From an uncultured Lachnospiraceae bacterium (GTDB lineage: Bacteria; Bacillota; Clostridia; Lachnospirales; Lachnospiraceae): a stretch of 64,000 bases of DNA. Where the stretch lies: assembly GCA_910588295.1 (NCBI GenBank), contig CAJUQO010000010.1:1-64000 (forward strand). Direction: 5' to 3'. Each line of letters begins with the position of its first letter. Position 1 is the first letter of the stretch. Below are positions 25,714 to 34,797 of the stretch, piece after piece. The notes below the pieces were generated by a model. The model was not told the DNA's origin. It was given only the letters and a program-made list of their open reading frames with translations, and made no database searches. The position numbers and the translations under genes are program-made.

Positions 25714-28125
25714 ATGAAGGTTTGGGAGATGGCAGACGGCATTGTGGCCGTGGAAGCGGTGAGCGATACGATTCTGCGCTGCGTATATACAAAAAACGGG
25801 GTGGTGCGGGAGCCGTCGGAGCTGGTGGAACGGCGGGTGGACGGCCCGGTTTCCTGCAAAGTATCAGAGACGGAAAAAATGGTTACGCTGTCCACCGGAA
25901 AGGTGCAGGCGGAGATTGACCGGAAGAGCGGCGCATGTCGTTTTACACAAAAGGATACTGGCCGGCTGTATCTGCGGGAGGCCGGCAAGTCCCTTTCCCC
26001 GGTGGACGTGATCCATTACACCACGGGAGACGAGGCTCCGGTGATCGACCGGGTAAAGACCGTGGACGGGGAGCGGAATTTTATCCGCAATTTAAAGCCG
26101 GTGTTGGACAGGAAAGCTTACCGAGGCAAATTGTCTTTTGACTGGGCCGAAGACGAGGCTATTCACGGATTGGGGCAGGGCGAGGAAGGGATCTATGATT
26201 ACCGCCGCCATAGCCAGTATCTGTATCAGCATAATATGCGGATCCCCATACCGTTTTTTGTATCCACAAAGGGATATGGTATTTTTCTGGATTGCGGCAG
26301 TCTGATGACTTTTAATGATGACGAAAACGGTTCCTATATTTATATGGACACGGTGGATCAGCTGGATTACTATTTTATCGCGGGGGACAGTCTGGATGAG
26401 ATCATCGGCGGCTTCCGTCTGCTGACGGGGCGGGCCGTGATGCTGCCCCGATGGGCTTTCGGCTATGTCCAGTCGAAGGAGGCCTACGCCACCGGTGAAG
26501 AGCTGGAGGAGACGGTGCGCCGCTACCGTGACATCGGCGTCCCGCTGGACTGCATTGTCCAGGACTGGAACAGCTGGGAGCCGGGGCACTGGGGAGAGAA
26601 GACTGTGGATCAGAAGCGGTATCCCGATCTTGAGGGTACCATGGACCGGATCCACGGGATGCATGTCCACACCATGATTTCCGTGTGGCCCAACATGAAT
26701 GCCGGCACAAAGGATTATGAGGAGTTTATGGAGAGCGGCCATATGCTCCATGATCTGTCTACCTACGACGCTTTTTCGGAGGAGGCCCGGGCTCTGTACT
26801 GGAAACAGGCCGACGAGGGGCTGTTTTCCCGGGGATTTGATTCCTGGTGGTGCGATTCCACGGAACCGTTCAGCGGCCCGGACTGGGGCGGCGAGGTGAA
26901 GCGGGAACCCTGGGAGCGTTTTATGCTGGTGGGCAGGGAGCATAAGCAGTACATAGACGCGGCCCGGGCCAACACCTTTGCCCTCTATCATGCCCGGGGC
27001 ATATATGAGAACCAGAGAAAGGTCACGGAGAAAAAGCGGGTGCTGAACCTGACCCGTTCCGGCTACGCGGCCAGCCAGCGCTACGGCGCTATGCTGTGGT
27101 CCGGCGATATCAGCGCCTCCTGGGACACGCTGCGGCGGCAGATCGTGGAGGGCCTGAATTTTGCCATGAGCGGCATGCCCTACTGGACGCTGGATATCGG
27201 CGCCTTTTTCGTGGTGGGAAGCGCCTGGCAGAACCGCGGCTGCGGCTGTCATACCGACCCCACGCCGAAATGGTTCTGGAAGGGAGAGTACAATGACGGC
27301 GTGTCCGATCCGGGTTACCGGGAGCTGTATGTGCGCTGGCTGGAATTTGGCGTATTTCTGCCCATGTTTCGCTCCCACGGCACCGATACCCCCAGGGAGA
27401 TCTGGCATTTCGGGGAACCGGGCGGCATGTTTTACGACGCCATAGAGCAGAACATCCGTCTGCGTTACCGTCTGCTGCCTTATATCTATTCCCTGGCCGG
27501 GGCCGTGCATCTGCAGGGGGCCACGATGATGCGGAGTCTGCTCTTTGATTTTGCCGATGACAAAAAGGTGCGGGGGATCACTGACGAGTACATGTTCGGC
27601 CCCTCCCTGCTGGTCTGTCCGGTGACGGAGCCCATGTACTATGAGGCCGGGAGCAGGCCCATAGAAAGGGAAAAACGCCGGGACTGCTATCTGCCCGCCG
27701 GCTGCGGCTGGGTGGATTTCTGGAGCGGGGAATATTATGAGGGCGGCCGCACGGTAAGCGCCGACGCGCCTTTGGAGAGGATCCCCGTTTTTGTCCGGGC
27801 CGGTTCCGTCATACCGGAGACAGAGGGCCTCATCTATGCTAATCAGGTCGCGGACGGCGAGATTATCCTCCATATCTATCCCGGCGCCGACGGTGAGTAC
27901 ATCTATTATGAGGACGAGGGGGATAATTACAACTATGAAAAAGGCGCTTACAGCCTGATCCCCCTTTCCTGGAGTGAGGCGGAGAAAAAGCTTACCATAG
28001 GAGAGCGGCAGGGCAGTTACCCGGGGATGGCCGCTGAGAGGATGTTTAGAATTGTCTGCGGCGGGTGGGAGACGAAAGTTTCTTATGACGGGAGCCGCAC
28101 AACTTCCTCCTATCTCCCCCGATAA
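25714..28125 (+). CDS. Glycoside hydrolase family 31 (alpha-glucosidase/alpha-xylosidase type)
   Basis: An 803-residue enzyme without a signal peptide, so probably cytoplasmic and acting on imported oligosaccharides. The N-terminal beta-sandwich spans about residues 1-220, the (beta/alpha)8 barrel about 230-590, and beta domains follow. The catalytic nucleophile is Asp381 in SWWCDSTEPF and the acid/base is Asp465 in MLWSGDISASW, both in GH31 sequence contexts. Other landmarks are DCIVQDWNSWEPGHWGE, YWTLDIGAFF and FRSHGTD. The context (two-component system and CUT1-type importer) suggests use of an alpha-linked glycan, but the linkage cannot be read off. Its 3' end overlaps the convergent yesN-like gene by 16 nt. 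RBS GGAGG before the ATG. Confidence 0.93.
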   Translation: MKVWEMADGIVAVEAVSDTILRCVYTKNGVVREPSELVERRVDGPVSCKVSETEKMVTLSTGKVQAEIDRKSGACRFTQKDTGRLYLREAGKSLSPVDVIHYTTGDEAPVIDRVKTVDGERNFIRNLKPVLDRKAYRGKLSFDWAEDEAIHGLGQGEEGIYDYRRHSQYLYQHNMRIPIPFFVSTKGYGIFLDCGSLMTFNDDENGSYIYMDTVDQLDYYFIAGDSLDEIIGGFRLLTGRAVMLPRWAFGYVQSKEAYATGEELEETVRRYRDIGVPLDCIVQDWNSWEPGHWGEKTVDQKRYPDLEGTMDRIHGMHVHTMISVWPNMNAGTKDYEEFMESGHMLHDLSTYDAFSEEARALYWKQADEGLFSRGFDSWWCDSTEPFSGPDWGGEVKREPWERFMLVGREHKQYIDAARANTFALYHARGIYENQRKVTEKKRVLNLTRSGYAASQRYGAMLWSGDISASWDTLRRQIVEGLNFAMSGMPYWTLDIGAFFVVGSAWQNRGCGCHTDPTPKWFWKGEYNDGVSDPGYRELYVRWLEFGVFLPMFRSHGTDTPREIWHFGEPGGMFYDAIEQNIRLRYRLLPYIYSLAGAVHLQGATMMRSLLFDFADDKKVRGITDEYMFGPSLLVCPVTEPMYYEAGSRPIEREKRRDCYLPAGCGWVDFWSGEYYEGGRTVSADAPLERIPVFVRAGSVIPETEGLIYANQVADGEIILHIYPGADGEYIYYEDEGDNYNYEKGAYSLIPLSWSEAEKKLTIGERQGSYPGMAAERMFRIVCGGWETKVSYDGSRTTSSYLPR

Positions 28126-28862
28126 TCCAGCGGACTTACGCCCACCTGCTTTTTAAAGATCCGGCTGAAATATCCCTGCTCCGGATAGCCCACGGCTTCT
28201 CCCACCTGGCGCACCGACAGCTCCGGGCTGTGGGCCAGAAGCTGCTGGGCTTTCTGCATCCGCAGGGAAATGAGATATTTGGACGGCGTTGTGCCATATT
28301 GCTGCAGGAACAGCCGGGTCAGATAACTGGAGCTGTAATTCATATTGACGGCGATGCCGTTCAGGTTAATGTCCCGAGCATAATTTTCCTGCAGGTATTC
28401 TTTTAGGGCCGCCGCGATCTGTTCCGGTGTCTGGCGGGAGAGCTCCGGTGTGAAAATATCCCGGAAGCTGCTCTGTTCCGCAAGAAAACGGTTTTTCAGC
28501 TTGGCCAGCGCTTTTTTCAGTTCCTCCGTCTCGATGGGCTTCAGCAGATAATCCGATACCTGGAGGTGGATGGCGCTGCGGGCGTACTCAAAATCCGAGA
28601 AACCGCTGACGATGATAAACTGCATCAGGGGAAAGCGGTTCCGGGTTTTTTCCAGAAGCTCAATGCCGCTCATCACCGGCATACGGATATCGGTGATAAG
28701 GACGTCCGGCTCCATCCGGCAGACCAGGTCGTAGGCCTGCGTGCCGGTCTGGGCGGCCCCCACCACAGTAAAATCCGCATCCACGTCCCGGATCTTGCGG
28801 ACGAGGCTATTCAACTGCAATTCTTCGTCTTCGGCAACGATAACTTTAAACTGTGCGGCCAT
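28110..28862 (-). CDS. Response regulator with AraC-type DNA-binding domain (YesN-like)
   Basis: A 250-residue regulator. The receiver domain (about residues 1-120) has acidic residues in VIVAEDEE, the phospho-acceptor Asp in DVLITDIRMPVMSG and Lys in YLLKPIE. The C-terminal AraC helix-turn-helix (about 150-250) has INLNGIAVNMNYSSSYLTRL (20 residues) and VGEAVGYPEQGYFSRIFKK. It pairs with the histidine kinase encoded 20 nt upstream on the same strand. By analogy with YesM/YesN it should control the divergent importer operon at 30906-34196 and perhaps the GH31 gene. Confidence 0.94.
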   Translation of the reverse strand: MAAQFKVIVAEDEELQLNSLVRKIRDVDADFTVVGAAQTGTQAYDLVCRMEPDVLITDIRMPVMSGIELLEKTRNRFPLMQFIIVSGFSDFEYARSAIHLQVSDYLLKPIETEELKKALAKLKNRFLAEQSSFRDIFTPELSRQTPEQIAAALKEYLQENYARDINLNGIAVNMNYSSSYLTRLFLQQYGTTPSKYLISLRMQKAQQLLAHSPELSVRQVGEAVGYPEQGYFSRIFKKQVGVSPLDYRGR

Positions 28863-28882
28863 GTTTTAATTCCCCCCATTTT

Positions 28883-30667
28883 TCAGCAGCTTTTTTTCCC
28901 CAAAGTTACGAGTCCGTGTCCTTTTTCCGTATTTTTCAGCTCAAAGATCATGGCGTCCCCGCAGTACAGCTTCCATCGCAGATAGACGTTCAGCGTGCCC
29001 ATACCGCTGATATGGGTCTGGGGCATCCCGATGTGCTTCTCCGCCTCGGAGATCCGGCCCCAGATGGTGTCGAGCGCTTCCGGGGAGAAGCCCTTGCCGG
29101 AATCCATCACGTCGATGGCCCAGGAATCCTCCGTGATATAGCCGTGGATGGCGATTCCCCAGGGCGGCTCCGAGTCGATGCCGTATTTGATGGCATTTTC
29201 CACGATAGGCTGGATGAGCAGCCGGGGGATCTTTTCCCTGCGTATGCGGTCGTCGATGTCGATCATATAGTTCAGGCTGGTCTGATAGCGCACCTTCATA
29301 CAGTACAGGTATTTGCTCACATGGTCGATCTCCTCGTCCACCGTCACCAGCTCCTCGGAGTTGGTGATGTAGCGCATGATACGGGTCAGATTCAGGCACA
29401 TCCGGATCACCTCGTCCCGCTGGTTATTCTCTGCCAGGGCAATAACGCTGGCCAGGGAATTATAGTAGAAATGGGGATTGATCTGGGACTGGAGAGCCAG
29501 ATTGCGGGAACGGGTTTCCTGCTTGCGGCTCTCTAAAAGTTCGTCCATAGAGGTTTTCAGATCCCGGCGCATTTTCTGGAAGCTTTCATCAAGCTCGGCC
29601 AGTTCGCTGTAGCTATGGGGCAGCGTGGTGTCGGCGGGACGGTCCAGGGTAGACAGTCCGGTCTGGCGGATCTCCTCCTTAAAGCGGTTGATGGGCAGGA
29701 TCAGGCGCCGGGACATACCGTAGGAGATCAGGATGCAGCCCAGAAGCATGATCCCGGTGATGCCGACCAGAAATTTCAGCATGGCACGGGCCGGGGCCAG
29801 CACCGTGGACTCGGGCTGCACCGTCACATAGGTCCATTTGGTGTAGGAAGAGGCCGCGTAGGCGATGATCTCCTGCCTGTGGGTCACGGGGTTCGTATAG
29901 CGGATGCCGTTTTCCGCGTCCTCTGGTATGGAGGAATAGTCATAGAACGCTTCTCCGTCGGGCACATCGTAGGGATATATGAGAGCGCCGTCCTGGTTGT
30001 AGACGTAGATGGCCGGCGCGTTTTCATGGCGGTTCACATGAGAGATGATGCTTTTAAAAACGGATTTGCATTTTTTGACCGTCTCAATGGCGCCCACCTG
30101 GTTGCCGTAGGTGTCGTAACAGCAGCGGTAGAGGGACAGGTACCACTCGCTGCCCATGCCGGACCGGGCCAGGCGGTCTGTGTGGTAGGGGACGCTCAGT
30201 ATTTTGCTGCCGCCGGTCTGGCGGATCTCGTTGAGCCAGGGCAGGGATGCCTTCTGGTAGGCGGCATGTTTAGTCAGCATGCCCACTTGGAGGATATGGC
30301 CGTCAAAGTCGAAAACGTTCGTCTGCTCCACCTTTTGTTCCACCCCGTTGATGGTGGTGCACAGATCCGCGAATGCTGTGATGGATACCTGGGACAGATT
30401 CAGGCGGTTGCTGCCCAGCAGGTTGTCGATGGCCCTGCTGTAATCCACATTGATTGACATAGAGTCCATGTCGTTAACCACGTCATCGGTCTGGGCCTGG
30501 AAGGAGCCGGTCAGATTGATCAAGGCGGCGGTCTCCTGCTCGATGAGAATATCCGAGACATAGCGGTAGAAAAAAAGAGCGAAGACCAGCAGGATCAGGC
30601 CGCTCACCAGGAGAAAGGTGATGAAAAAGAGATTCTGCAGTTTGGCGGGCTTTCGGGTTCGGTGCAT
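28883..30667 (-). CDS. Sensor histidine kinase (YesM-like)
   Basis: A 594-residue membrane kinase. It has an N-terminal transmembrane segment (about residues 15-35), a long extracellular sensor region, a second transmembrane segment around residue 300, a HAMP-like region, and a His_kinase domain with RNLALQSQINPHFYYNSL, where His is the phosphorylated residue. The HATPase_c domain has LLIQPIVENAIKYGI (N box) and DSGKGF. The start is the ATG at 30667, preceded by AAGGAG. An ATG 18 nt upstream overlaps that RBS and is less likely. It probably senses a sugar or a binding protein at the cell surface. Confidence 0.94.
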   Translation of the reverse strand: MHRTRKPAKLQNLFFITFLLVSGLILLVFALFFYRYVSDILIEQETAALINLTGSFQAQTDDVVNDMDSMSINVDYSRAIDNLLGSNRLNLSQVSITAFADLCTTINGVEQKVEQTNVFDFDGHILQVGMLTKHAAYQKASLPWLNEIRQTGGSKILSVPYHTDRLARSGMGSEWYLSLYRCCYDTYGNQVGAIETVKKCKSVFKSIISHVNRHENAPAIYVYNQDGALIYPYDVPDGEAFYDYSSIPEDAENGIRYTNPVTHRQEIIAYAASSYTKWTYVTVQPESTVLAPARAMLKFLVGITGIMLLGCILISYGMSRRLILPINRFKEEIRQTGLSTLDRPADTTLPHSYSELAELDESFQKMRRDLKTSMDELLESRKQETRSRNLALQSQINPHFYYNSLASVIALAENNQRDEVIRMCLNLTRIMRYITNSEELVTVDEEIDHVSKYLYCMKVRYQTSLNYMIDIDDRIRREKIPRLLIQPIVENAIKYGIDSEPPWGIAIHGYITEDSWAIDVMDSGKGFSPEALDTIWGRISEAEKHIGMPQTHISGMGTLNVYLRWKLYCGDAMIFELKNTEKGHGLVTLGKKSC

Positions 30668-30847
30668 GGAAAGGGCTCCTTCCATATTAGAAATTTCAGA
30701 TTATATAGATGAAATGATTATATCATATGGCGGGCAGCGGCCGCAATCGGGAAATATCGCGGAGATATACTCGGTATGTTTCTACAAAAAGAAAAAATGT
30801 ACAAATTAAGGAGCAGAAAGTCCATAGACCCTATGCAGGTTGAACGG

Positions 30848-30853
30848 TATAAT
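30848..30853 (+). promoter_or_regulatory. -10 element for the CUT1 importer operon, with no good -35
   Basis: A perfect TATAAT 47 nt before the RBS of the binding-protein gene, without a recognisable -35 at the right distance. This is typical of an activator-dependent promoter and fits control by the divergent YesN-like regulator. Confidence 0.5.
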
Positions 30854-30905
30854 TTTATAAATAAATAAGCTTTTTAATAAAAAAGCAATAAATAGGAGGA
30901 CGAAA

Positions 30906-32333
30906 ATGAAAAGGAAAGTAATCAGTGCAATTTTGTGTGCATCCATGCTGACCGGTATGCTGGCAGGCTGCGGCGGCGGTTCGGGCAGCAGCTCGGCGGC
31001 TCCCGAGGCCAGCGGAGCCGGGGACGCCAGCGAGGCTCCGGCTTCCGCAGGCGGCGAGGCGTCCGACGCGGGCAGTGAGGCGGGCGGAAGTTCCGCAGAG
31101 GCTGCCGAGGATTTCTCCGGCCAGGAGCTGAGTATCCTGGTATCCGCAGGATGGATGGATAACCGTTATGACGAGACCATCGCCCGTTTTGAGGAAACCT
31201 ATAATGTAACCGTGGATCTGCAGACAATCCCGGCTGATCAGTATTCCGATCTGCTGCAGTCCAAGCTGACCACCGATTCCTGTGCGGATATTTTCTGGAT
31301 CCAGTCCAATCCTTTCGCCATTGAGTCCGTGATCGTAGATCCCGAGAAATACTGTATCGACTTTACGGGCGCCGAGTGGGCTGCCAAGATGCCGGAATCC
31401 AGACTTTCTTCCTGCGAATACGGTGATAAACTGTACGGCCTGCAGATTTGGCACAACTCTCCCGAGTACGTTATGGTTTACAACAAGACCATGTTTGATG
31501 AGCTGAGCCTGACTGCTCCTACGACTTATGCCGAGCTTCTGACGGTATGTGAGAAGCTGGCTGCGGAGGGTATCACTCCCTGGTTTATGCCCGGCGCCGA
31601 CGGATGGCAGCACCAGCTGGCCTTCTTCCAGATTGGCGGCGTGTATGAGGAGGCCAAACCCGGCCTGTATGAAGGGCTGAACAACAATACAGAGACATTT
31701 GCCGATAATGAGAAGATGCTGGAGGTTCTCGGCCAGTTCAAGGAGCTGTCCGACAAGGGCTATTTCGGCGAGGACTGGATCGGTACGGACAGCACCAATA
31801 TGTCCAACGAGTTCGGCGACAGAAACTGCGCGATGGCTATGGCCAATTCCAGCTTTATCAAACAGATCCAGGAAGATACCGGTACATCCGATGAGTTCGG
31901 CCTTTTCCTGATCCCCCTGGGCGACAACGATACCTTCCCCACCAACCCGGCCGGCCCCACCATGTTTGGCTATAATGGCACGGAGCATCCGGAGCTGGTG
32001 AAGACTTTCTTCAACTTTGTATGCGAGACCCAGAGCCTGCAGGAGATCCTGGACAATTCTCCGGCTTACACCAACGTACATATGAATGACGATGCCGTTG
32101 AGCAGCACTGGCTGCCCGAGGAGGAGACATTCATGAGCGCCATCGATGAGTCTAAAATGGGTACATCTGTGCTGCAGACTGGTACGAAGTACACCAACGA
32201 TTACTGGGGAGACTTCGGCGCCGATATGATCGCATACTGCCAGGGCACCATGGAAGCCAATGATGTGTTGAAAAATATGGATAGCAACCGTGCGGAAGCC
32301 GCCAGTGTCGTGGGCGATGCCGCTTGGCAGTAA
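30906..32333 (+). CDS. Extracellular solute-binding lipoprotein (family 1, CUT1 sugar importer)
   Basis: A 475-residue surface lipoprotein. The signal peptide has a KRK start, a hydrophobic core and lipobox LAGC (Cys about residue 22), then a Gly/Ser/Ala/Glu linker to about residue 65. The mature part has ELSILVSAGWMD, IARFEETYNVTVDLQ, LYGLQIWHNSPEYVMVYNK and GDRNCAMAMANSSF, matching oligosaccharide-binding proteins. It feeds the two permeases downstream. No ATPase gene is nearby; CUT1 systems in Firmicutes often share an MsmX-type ATPase encoded elsewhere. RBS AGGAGG. Confidence 0.93.
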   Translation: MKRKVISAILCASMLTGMLAGCGGGSGSSSAAPEASGAGDASEAPASAGGEASDAGSEAGGSSAEAAEDFSGQELSILVSAGWMDNRYDETIARFEETYNVTVDLQTIPADQYSDLLQSKLTTDSCADIFWIQSNPFAIESVIVDPEKYCIDFTGAEWAAKMPESRLSSCEYGDKLYGLQIWHNSPEYVMVYNKTMFDELSLTAPTTYAELLTVCEKLAAEGITPWFMPGADGWQHQLAFFQIGGVYEEAKPGLYEGLNNNTETFADNEKMLEVLGQFKELSDKGYFGEDWIGTDSTNMSNEFGDRNCAMAMANSSFIKQIQEDTGTSDEFGLFLIPLGDNDTFPTNPAGPTMFGYNGTEHPELVKTFFNFVCETQSLQEILDNSPAYTNVHMNDDAVEQHWLPEEETFMSAIDESKMGTSVLQTGTKYTNDYWGDFGADMIAYCQGTMEANDVLKNMDSNRAEAASVVGDAAWQ

Positions 32334-32370
32334 AACTGTATAATGCCAGTGAATAAGTAACCTGGAAATA

Positions 32371-32408
32371 GACGTATGCCGGGAGTGCAAGCTCCCGGCG
32401 TCGTTTTT
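32371..32408 (+). terminator. Intercistronic terminator/attenuator after the CUT1 binding-protein gene
   Basis: GACG and GCCGGGAG pair with CTCCCGGC and CGTC around a TGCAAG-type loop, followed by TTTTT. Placed before the permease genes, it should lower permease expression relative to the binding protein. Confidence 0.82.
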
Positions 32409-32429
32409 AAACGATGAAAAATGCGCGGT

Positions 32430-32461
32430 AACGGTTCGGTATTTTCACAGTTGCAATGCGT
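32430..32461 (+). repeat. Diverged copy of a dispersed 27-bp palindromic element
   Basis: The 27 nt at 32430-32456 match the element at 46613-46639 at 21 positions; core AACGGTTCGG then TTCACAGTTGCAA. Compared with the third copy, the similarity extends to GCATTG/CAATGC on the flank. Confidence 0.5.
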
Positions 32462-32499
32462 ATGTATTTTGATCGTTAGGAATTAGAAGGGGCTCTGAA

Positions 32500-33378
32500 T
32501 TGAATAAAAAGAAAGTTTATCCATACTGGTTTTTGCTGGTACCGCTGGTGCTGTACGCCTTATTTTTCCTGCTTCCCAGCCTGCTGGGTATCTTTTATTC
32601 TTTCACCGATTGGAATTCTAGAACGGTGGATGATCTGAAGTTTGTGGGGTTAAAAAACTATATCGAGATTTTTGCGTCGGATAAGGACTATCTGTCCGGT
32701 ATCGGCCACACGCTGATGTTTACGGTCGTGTCAAATATTGTAAAACTGATCCCGGCCCTGTTTTTGGCCGTGATGCTCCAGGAGGGTCTGCGGGGTAAAA
32801 ATATATACCGTACACTGCTGTATCTGCCTTCGATCCTGCCTTTTGTGATTATCGGTATCGTGTTTCGTTCGGTATTGAATTACAACAATGGTCTGCTGAA
32901 CGGGGCGCTGGAATTTCTGCAGCTTGGTTTCCTGAAACAGAAATGGCTGTCGGATCTGGGCGTGGTCTGGAAATCCATCGTAGGTGTGGACGCCTGGCGC
33001 GGTATCGGTTATGTCATGACTATTTTTATCGCGGGCCTGGGGGCGATCCCCAAGACCTATTATGAGGCGGCCCAGATCGACGGGGCGAATTTCTGGCAGC
33101 GGCTGCGCCATATCACGCTGCCCATGCTGTCCGGTTCCATTATGATCAATCTGGTGTTCGGTATTACCTATGGTCTGAAAGTGTTTGATATCATCTACGT
33201 GTTGACAAACGGCGGCCCGGGCCATGCCACAGAGGTTATGACCACCTACTCCTATCAGATGTACGCCAACGGCCAGTACGGTATGTCCGTGGCCTTTAAC
33301 ACGATTCTGTTGATCATCACGGCAGTGGTAGGCGTGTTTATCGTCCGCACTATGAGCAAGAAGGAGGTACAGCAGTAG
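32500..33378 (+). CDS. Sugar ABC transporter permease (UgpA/MalF-like)
   Basis: A 292-residue membrane protein with six predicted segments. It has the inner-membrane signature EAAQIDGANFWQRLRHITLP (EAA loop), which contacts the ATPase. The N-terminus PYWFLLVPLVLYALFFLLP is typical of the family. The start is a TTG at 32500, preceded by AGAAGGGG; no nearer ATG is available. Its last codon overlaps the GTG start of the second permease. Confidence 0.93.
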   Translation: MNKKKVYPYWFLLVPLVLYALFFLLPSLLGIFYSFTDWNSRTVDDLKFVGLKNYIEIFASDKDYLSGIGHTLMFTVVSNIVKLIPALFLAVMLQEGLRGKNIYRTLLYLPSILPFVIIGIVFRSVLNYNNGLLNGALEFLQLGFLKQKWLSDLGVVWKSIVGVDAWRGIGYVMTIFIAGLGAIPKTYYEAAQIDGANFWQRLRHITLPMLSGSIMINLVFGITYGLKVFDIIYVLTNGGPGHATEVMTTYSYQMYANGQYGMSVAFNTILLIITAVVGVFIVRTMSKKEVQQ

Positions 33379-34196
33379 TGAAAAAGAAAGTAAATGTTGT
33401 ATTAAAACAGCTGTGCTGTATCATCCTGTGCCTGATCGTGATCGCTCCTTTCTACATGGTGCTGATCAATTCATTCAAGCCGAAGGCAGAGGCTTCCCGG
33501 ATGTCCCTGGCCTTGCCGACGAAGTGGATGTTCAACAACTATACGGAGGTTATCGAGAAGGGAAAACTGATCCAAGGCTTTTTCAACAGCCTGGAGTATG
33601 CGGCGATCGCCACCCTGGTGGGTGTGATCGGAGCGGCCATGGCGGCTTATGTCATGAGCAGACGGCGCACGAAGCTCAATAATTTCCTGTACTATTTCGT
33701 ATTGTGCGGACTGTTCTTCCCGGTAAACTATGTGACTTTGGTGAAGGTGCTCAGCTCTTTCCATCTGAATGACACGAGGGTGGGCATCATTCTGGCCTTT
33801 ACCAGCGCCATGATCCCGTTCTGCGTGTTTACAATCTACAGTTTTGTCTCGACGGTTCCGGTGGAGCTTGACGAGGCGGCGGTGATCGATGGGGCGGGCC
33901 CGGTAACGCTGTTTTTCAGAATTATCGTGCCGATGCTCAAGCCCACGCTGGTGACCTGCTTTATCCTGCAGTTTATGAGTGTGTGGAGCGATTTCCTGAC
34001 GCCTCTGTACCTGTCCAGCAAGAGCCGGCTGTTTCCGATGACGATGGCGGTGTACCAGTTCTTCGGCAAGAATACGAACTACTGGAATTACATCTTTGCG
34101 GATATCGTACTGACCTGTATCCCGGTGATCATTGTGTATCTGCTGGGGCAGAAATATATTATCGGCGGCCTGACTTCGGGGGCTGTAAAAGAATAA
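33378..34196 (+). CDS. Sugar ABC transporter permease (UgpE/MalG-like)
   Basis: A 272-residue permease with six hydrophobic segments and the EAA loop DEAAVIDGAGPVTLFFRIIV (20 residues). The GTG start at 33378 shares a base with the TAG of the upstream gene, and AAGGAGGT at 33361-33368 is the RBS. FMSVWSDFLTPLYL near the C-terminus is typical of MalG-like proteins. It is the last gene of the importer operon. Confidence 0.93.
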   Translation: MKKKVNVVLKQLCCIILCLIVIAPFYMVLINSFKPKAEASRMSLALPTKWMFNNYTEVIEKGKLIQGFFNSLEYAAIATLVGVIGAAMAAYVMSRRRTKLNNFLYYFVLCGLFFPVNYVTLVKVLSSFHLNDTRVGIILAFTSAMIPFCVFTIYSFVSTVPVELDEAAVIDGAGPVTLFFRIIVPMLKPTLVTCFILQFMSVWSDFLTPLYLSSKSRLFPMTMAVYQFFGKNTNYWNYIFADIVLTCIPVIIVYLLGQKYIIGGLTSGAVKE

Positions 34197-34206
34197 CGAG
34201 GGGGCG

Positions 34207-34236
34207 CCCGCTGGCCTGTGTGATATGGCCGGCGGG
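34207..34236 (+). terminator. Hairpin after the CUT1 importer operon
   Basis: CCCGCTGGCC / GGCCGGCGGG with a TGTGTGATAT loop. The following TAGTCATTAT is only weakly T-rich, so termination may be incomplete. Confidence 0.6.
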
Positions 34237-34295
34237 TAGTCATTATATGCGGTTTATTACGCTCTGTCAGTGGCCTTGCTTGGAGAAACTCACAT

Positions 34296-34574
34296 TCATG
34301 TGTTTTTCCAAATAGCGGGAACACAGTTTTTGATAATCTGTGCTATCTCTTCTGCGGACTCTTTACATCCGGTATCTATCCATCTCTTTAAGGCAAATGT
34401 GAATCCGGCCTGAAAATAGACAAAGTAGTACATCATTTTCGATTCGGATATAATCCCTGCCGCTTCGCAATGGACGTGGATATCTTTCTTGACGCTGCCG
34501 GCGATGAGAGAATTTTGGAGCCGTTTATGGAGTAGGGCAAGATCGGCAGCCGTTTTAAATGGATTTTTGCACAC
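34296..34574 (-). pseudogene. Remnant of a TetR/AcrR-family regulator (C-terminal domain only)
   Basis: A 92-codon frame whose second half, YYFVYFQAGFTFALKRWID followed by ESAEEIAQII, is the typical end of a TetR-family ligand-binding domain (Y-x-x-x-G-x-x-x-x-x-x-W). The N-terminal helix-turn-helix is missing. The upstream minus-strand sequence (34575-34797) encodes no HTH in any frame. It is therefore probably a decayed gene. A short independent protein is possible but unlikely. Confidence 0.6.
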
Positions 34575-34797
34575 CTAAATCATTTTCTTGCGGACTTGTT
34601 TCGCATATGATAGAATAAGCGCAGAGTGTCCGTGGCCGGCCGTGTGGCGTCCCGTATTTTGGGACGGGGACAGACCGGTAGACGAAATATAGCCGCGGGC
34701 ACAAAAGTTTGCCGGAACCATTGGCGCTCGCGGGCGTATACGGGCGATAGCGCTGGCAAATCATAGCATTCGCGAGTATAATACGACGGAGGACGAT
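34575..34797. other. Non-coding gap with a weak promoter
   Basis: I see no gene here. It holds a small CGTCCC/GGGACG hairpin (about 34649-34668) and a TATAAT at 34777-34782, with TGGCAA 17 nt upstream, which could drive the next gene. Confidence 0.4.

Noticed and set aside
26092..27873. A 593-codon minus-strand frame inside the GH31 gene
   Set aside because: The plus-strand frame has full GH31 motifs and catalytic residues; the opposite frame is His/Pro/Arg-rich shadow sequence.
30855..32390. A 511-codon minus-strand frame across the CUT1 binding-protein gene
   Set aside because: It is fully antisense to a clear lipoprotein gene with RBS and signal peptide and has no family features.
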